Under the pieces are notes generated by a model that searched no databases, was not told the DNA's origin, and saw nothing but the letters and a program-made list of their open reading frames with translations. 16,284 bases of DNA from Oscillospiraceae bacterium. Its GTDB lineage: Bacteria > Bacillota > Clostridia > Oscillospirales > QAMX01. Of this stretch, positions 13,962 through 16,284 are shown piece after piece; position 1 is the first letter of the stretch, and every line of letters starts with the position of its first letter. The stretch is taken from assembly GCA_902772625.1 (NCBI GenBank), contig CACYBP010000006.1:1-16284 (forward strand), read 5' to 3'. The position numbers and the translations under genes were made by a program.

Positions 13962-15467
13962 CTATGAACTGAATTCGACCTCCGCGACGCTGAAGCGGAA
14001 GGCCTTTACGTCCTCTCCCTGGATCGCCAGTGAAAGCCCCGTTTCGGAATGCTCCATGGCGTACTTTTTGTTTTGGATCCACGCGATGACGGGATCTTTC
14101 CTCAGAACCTCGTCCCCGGTGAAGACCACCCTTTCTCCATTCTCCACCGTGACCGCGGCCTCGCGGAAATCCGGAAGACCGGCCTTTGCCGCAAGCATCG
14201 AAAGCGGGATTCCTCCCGCGAAGACGGTTTCGATCCCTCCCCCGGATTCGCCCGCAAAGAGCCGGGACGCCATGACCGTCCGGATCTCCTCTTCGGAAAA
14301 ATCGTCGGCGGTGAATTCATACCGTCTTTCCCCGCTTCCGGTCTTTACAATCACGGGAAGGATCCAGTCGACCTCCTCCCAAAGGGTTTCCCGGTGTGTC
14401 TCGGGTTCGATCTCCGCGATCACCGTCTCTCCGTTCGGCTCGTCTCCGGGAAGGATCCGGTAACTGAAATCCTTCGCTGTCAGATAGTTGTAGTATTCCT
14501 CGTAGCTTCTCATGGTCTCTTCCCAATCCTCTTCATTCCAGAGCGAAAGATCGGGCCAGACAAAAAGCTCCAGCTCCGGCACGATCCCGACGTAATCCGG
14601 CGCGTAAGCAAGCTCTTTGATCACGTAAGCGCCGTTCTGATCGAATTCATACCGGATCTCGAGGAGGCCGTCCCTGAGATAGTGGACGCCCGCCAGAGGA
14701 TAACTGAAATACAGCTCGTTCAGGTCCCAAAGCTTTTCGTTCTTTTCCTCCGCCGTATTCCCCTCCACCTCTTCCCAGGTGCGGAAATACGACCGGTAGA
14801 CCGACGCGGTGGGATCGACCCTTTCCACCTTTTCGATGGGATCGCCGGGCTTCAGGTCCGAAAACTCCCGGTACTCGCGCATTTCCGTGAGATAGACCGG
14901 ATATCCGTAGGGCAGGCCGTCCTCATCGTAGAAGAGATAATAGCGCGCCCCCTTTTCGGTCATATACATCACGTAGTAGTGGAAGCTCTTTCCGGTCTCC
15001 ACCTTCCTCACGTTGGGAGTCGGATAGGTCCCGAGCAGATAATAAATGCTTTCCGCGCTGAAATTGGAAAAACCGTCCATGTAATTGATATGCGGAGGAT
15101 GATCGGTCAGAAGCTCGCCCTCGGGATAAACCGTGACGACCGGTTTTTCTTCGGCGGGCAGGACGTGGGATTCCAGATACCACTTCGGATGGATGCCCCC
15201 GTAATAGTCGTACCCCTCCACTTTGTGGTGGATCTCGTAGGGTTCGGCGCGACGGATCAGGGTCGACGCGGCGTAAGCCGCCGTCCCCAGAGCGAGCAGC
15301 GCCGCAAGGATCAAAACGGGGATCAGCCATCTTTTTCTTACGGTTCGCCTTTCCTTCGCTTCTCTCCGGTTTTCTTCCTCAGTGAGAAGCGACAGAAGCA
15401 TCCTGTCTTTGGATTCCCGGGACATGGCGATCTTTTCCCGGGAGGATCTGATGCGGTCATCTGTCAT
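13962..15467 (-). CDS. Anti-sigma-factor-like single-pass membrane protein with large extracytoplasmic domain
   Basis: This 501-residue protein has a cytosolic N-terminal region (1-45) rich in charged residues with a short DRMLLSLL helix, an Arg/Lys stop (RTVRKRW), one membrane span at about 48-67, and an outside part of some 430 residues with many Tyr, Trp, Glu and Asp. The layout (inside tail, one span, big outside domain) and the 11-base overlap with the sigma gene upstream make an ECF anti-sigma role likely: the inside tail would hold the sigma factor until the outside domain senses a signal. The outside domain has repeated Tyr/Trp-Glu patterns (TWEEVEGN, WNEEDWEETM, LWEEVDWILPV); I recognise no named domain. 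Start: ATG at 15467, eight bases after GGAGG; a GTG at 15476 overlaps that site. Confidence 0.72.
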   Translation of the reverse strand: MTDDRIRSSREKIAMSRESKDRMLLSLLTEEENRREAKERRTVRKRWLIPVLILAALLALGTAAYAASTLIRRAEPYEIHHKVEGYDYYGGIHPKWYLESHVLPAEEKPVVTVYPEGELLTDHPPHINYMDGFSNFSAESIYYLLGTYPTPNVRKVETGKSFHYYVMYMTEKGARYYLFYDEDGLPYGYPVYLTEMREYREFSDLKPGDPIEKVERVDPTASVYRSYFRTWEEVEGNTAEEKNEKLWDLNELYFSYPLAGVHYLRDGLLEIRYEFDQNGAYVIKELAYAPDYVGIVPELELFVWPDLSLWNEEDWEETMRSYEEYYNYLTAKDFSYRILPGDEPNGETVIAEIEPETHRETLWEEVDWILPVIVKTGSGERRYEFTADDFSEEEIRTVMASRLFAGESGGGIETVFAGGIPLSMLAAKAGLPDFREAAVTVENGERVVFTGDEVLRKDPVIAWIQNKKYAMEHSETGLSLAIQGEDVKAFRFSVAEVEFSS

Positions 15468-15948
15468 CCGGATCACCTCCCAGCTTTTCCTTCAGAAGAG
15501 CACGCGCTTTTCGGAGCCGGTTGCGCACGGTGGAAGAAGGCCTTTTGACAAGCGCCGCGATCTCCTCCCCGGAATAGCCTTCGAAATACCGCAGGCAGAT
15601 CACCGTCCGGTACTTCTCCGGAAGGGCGAGGACCGCTTCCAGCACCTCGTCCCGTCCGGTCTCATCGGCGCACGGGACGGTATTCTCGTCGACGTCTTCT
15701 CTTTTTCTCCACCAGTGCTTCAGAAGGTTTTTGGAAAGATTGATCGTCGTGCGGATCAGCCACGCCTTTTCGTGCTCCTCGTTTTCAAAGCGCGGGGCCT
15801 TGCGGATCAATTGCAGGAAAGCGGTCTGTGTGATGTCTTCCGCGTCCGCGGCATTTTTTACGTAGGCAAAGGCGATCCGGTAGACCATGTCCGCCCGGCG
15901 GGCGAACACCTCTCCGATCCCGTGCGATGAGACGGACGGTTCCTGCAT
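15457..15948 (-). CDS. ECF (sigma-70 family) RNA polymerase sigma factor
   Basis: This 163-residue protein has only sigma regions 2 and 4, as ECF sigma factors do. Region 2 (about 12-80) shows the -10-recognition pattern YVKNAADAEDITQTAFLQL and EKAWLIRTTINLSKNLL. Region 4 (about 105-158) shows ALPEKYRTVICLRYFEGYSG then the helix-turn-helix EEIAALVKRPSSTVRNRLRKA. The ATG at 15948 has a GGGGGGAG ribosome site about six bases upstream. The gene overlaps the following anti-sigma-like gene by 11 bases. Such pairs respond to envelope or external stress and commonly drive their own operon. The target regulon cannot be read from this window. Confidence 0.93.
   Translation of the reverse strand: MQEPSVSSHGIGEVFARRADMVYRIAFAYVKNAADAEDITQTAFLQLIRKAPRFENEEHEKAWLIRTTINLSKNLLKHWWRKREDVDENTVPCADETGRDEVLEAVLALPEKYRTVICLRYFEGYSGEEIAALVKRPSSTVRNRLRKARALLKEKLGGDPDDR
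15476..15480 (-). promoter_or_regulatory. Ribosome binding site deciding the start at 15467
   Basis: GGAGG on the - strand, inside the end of the sigma gene, is eight bases from the ATG at 15467. The in-frame GTG at 15476 shares bases with it, so it is unlikely to be the start. Confidence 0.7.
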
Positions 15949-15965
15949 CTGACTCCCCCCTTTCG

Positions 15966-15974
15966 CTTATAATA
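15966..15974 (-). promoter_or_regulatory. Possible -10 region for the sigma/anti-sigma operon
   Basis: The - strand reads TATTATAAG about 20 bases before the ATG at 15948, between the 6S RNA's T-rich end and the gene. No good -35 for sigma-A is at the right distance, and no clear ECF-type AAC/CGTC pair is seen, so the assignment is weak. Confidence 0.3.
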
Positions 15975-16023
15975 CAATCGGCATGGCAAAAACGTCGTCC
16001 GGATTTTGAAAAAAATGAAAAAA

Positions 16024-16235
16024 GGCATGAAAAAGCATCCCCCGCACCGCCGTGTGCCGCAGATACTAACCTGCTTATATGCAGGTGGGTCTCCCCCCTT
16101 CCGTTTCTCGCTTCCAACGTCCGCGGACAAGGTCACGCGGGAGGCCTGCAATCCTTCGGCCGGAGAAGGAGTCCCGTATCTTGTTCTTTGAGGGTTAATA
16201 AATACGGCAGCACGCGCTTAGCAGGAGACGCTTTC
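16024..16235 (-). ncRNA. ssrS: 6S RNA (RNA polymerase-binding regulatory RNA)
   Basis: 6S RNA mimics an open promoter and sequesters housekeeping RNA polymerase. Reading leftward, the RNA shows: (1) a 15-bp closing stem, 16235-16221 with 16045-16031, including G-T pairs, starting at the predicted +1; (2) a second stem, 16214-16203 (CGTGCTGCCGTA) with 16061-16051 (TGCGGCACACG), with one bulge; (3) a U/A-rich 5' bubble strand, 16202-16176; (4) a terminal stem, 16175-16164 with 16100-16087, 11 bp plus one mismatch; (5) a hairpin in the 3' bubble strand, ACCTGC/GCAGGT at 16086-16069, followed by GGTTAGTATCTGCGGC. In E. coli 6S the same place holds a hairpin followed by GGTTACAGCCTGCGGC. A T-rich run (from 16023) follows the 3' end. 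Length about 212 nt is slightly above the usual 180-200. Found by hand folding; ends are approximate. Confidence 0.8.
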
Positions 16236-16241
16236 GTTTCC

Positions 16242-16247
16242 AGTATA
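16242..16247 (-). promoter_or_regulatory. -10 element of the 6S RNA promoter
   Basis: TATACT on the - strand ends seven bases before the G at 16235 where the closing stem begins. The -35 is poor (TAGACT, 16272-16267, with a 19-base spacer). Confidence 0.55.
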
Positions 16248-16250
16248 CGC

Positions 16251-16279
16251 AAAAAGATCCGCTTTCAGTCTATCTTTTT
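16251..16279. repeat. Inverted repeat AAAAAGAT/ATCTTTTT upstream of 6S RNA
   Basis: Two perfect 8-base arms (16251-16258 and 16272-16279) surround 13 bases, just upstream of the 6S -10 and covering the -35 zone. It could be a weak terminator of a gene beyond the right edge (A tract, stem, T tract) or a regulatory site. Confidence 0.4.
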
Positions 16280-16284
16280 GAGAA

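Noticed and set aside
14049..15548. 499-codon open frame on the + strand
   Set aside because: It is antisense to the anti-sigma gene. The - frame has a ribosome site, a membrane span and coupling to the sigma gene, while the + frame has none of these.
16069..16086. ACCTGC/GCAGGT inverted repeat as an operator
   Set aside because: It fits better as the 3'-bubble hairpin of the 6S RNA, followed by the GGTTA...CTGCGGC string.
16006..16191. 61-codon + strand frame in the right-hand gap
   Set aside because: It lies over the 6S RNA on the other strand, has no ribosome site, and its product is unremarkable.
1..16284. CRISPR array, insertion sequence, tRNA, rRNA or phage genes
   Set aside because: No regularly spaced repeats, transposase or integrase motifs, or tRNA cloverleaf were seen on either strand.

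Overview
The window reads as a GC-rich member of the Bacillota, most likely class Clostridia and of gut type. This is inferred from short clostridial-type SerA and SerC, a DivIVA-like coiled-coil protein, strong AGGAG-type ribosome sites, sigma-A promoters with 17-bp spacers, an ECF sigma/anti-sigma pair and a 6S RNA of conventional architecture. No mobile element, CRISPR array, tRNA or rRNA was found. Genes are packed, often with 4-14 base overlaps. The long open frames on opposite strands are GC-driven shadows.

Left part (1-2766, + strand): the 3' end of serC, then serA four bases later, then a DivIVA-like coiled-coil gene, closed by a strong intrinsic terminator. serC and serA supply two successive steps of serine synthesis. 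Next (2853-5251, +) a good promoter drives two tandem, translationally coupled CNNM/CBS membrane proteins, the second carrying an extra CorC/HlyC domain. A four-helix membrane protein (5378-5989, +) follows. It looks like a DUF3267 zincin whose HExxH site has decayed to YAIVY. A hairpin at 6023-6059 serves as a convergent terminator.

Central part (6089-13953): a carbohydrate region built on divergent promoters in the 8796-8968 gap. Leftward runs a 2-epimerase of the cellobiose 2-epimerase/AGE family, overlapping a cytoplasmic right-handed beta-helix protein. Rightward runs a DraG-type ADP-ribosylglycohydrolase homologue, a shortened FMN-dependent alpha-hydroxyacid dehydrogenase-like protein, a GH140/DUF4038 apiosidase-like glycosidase and an M18 aminopeptidase, ended by a strong bidirectional terminator. 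None of the carbohydrate proteins has a signal peptide, so the work is inferred to be intracellular, on imported oligosaccharides or glycoconjugates. The set DraG + FMN enzyme + GH140 is the best candidate for an undescribed pathway; a furanoside (apiose- or ribofuranose-type) catabolic route is a hypothesis.

Right part (13962-16284, - strand): a large single-pass anti-sigma-like membrane protein is coupled by an 11-base overlap to an upstream ECF sigma factor gene. Upstream of that, in a stretch with no protein gene, lies a roughly 212-nt RNA that folds as a 6S RNA: a closing stem starting at the predicted +1, a central bubble, a terminal stem, and a small hairpin in the 3' bubble strand followed by GGTTA...CTGCGGC as in E. 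coli 6S. This is the most important non-protein feature in the window.
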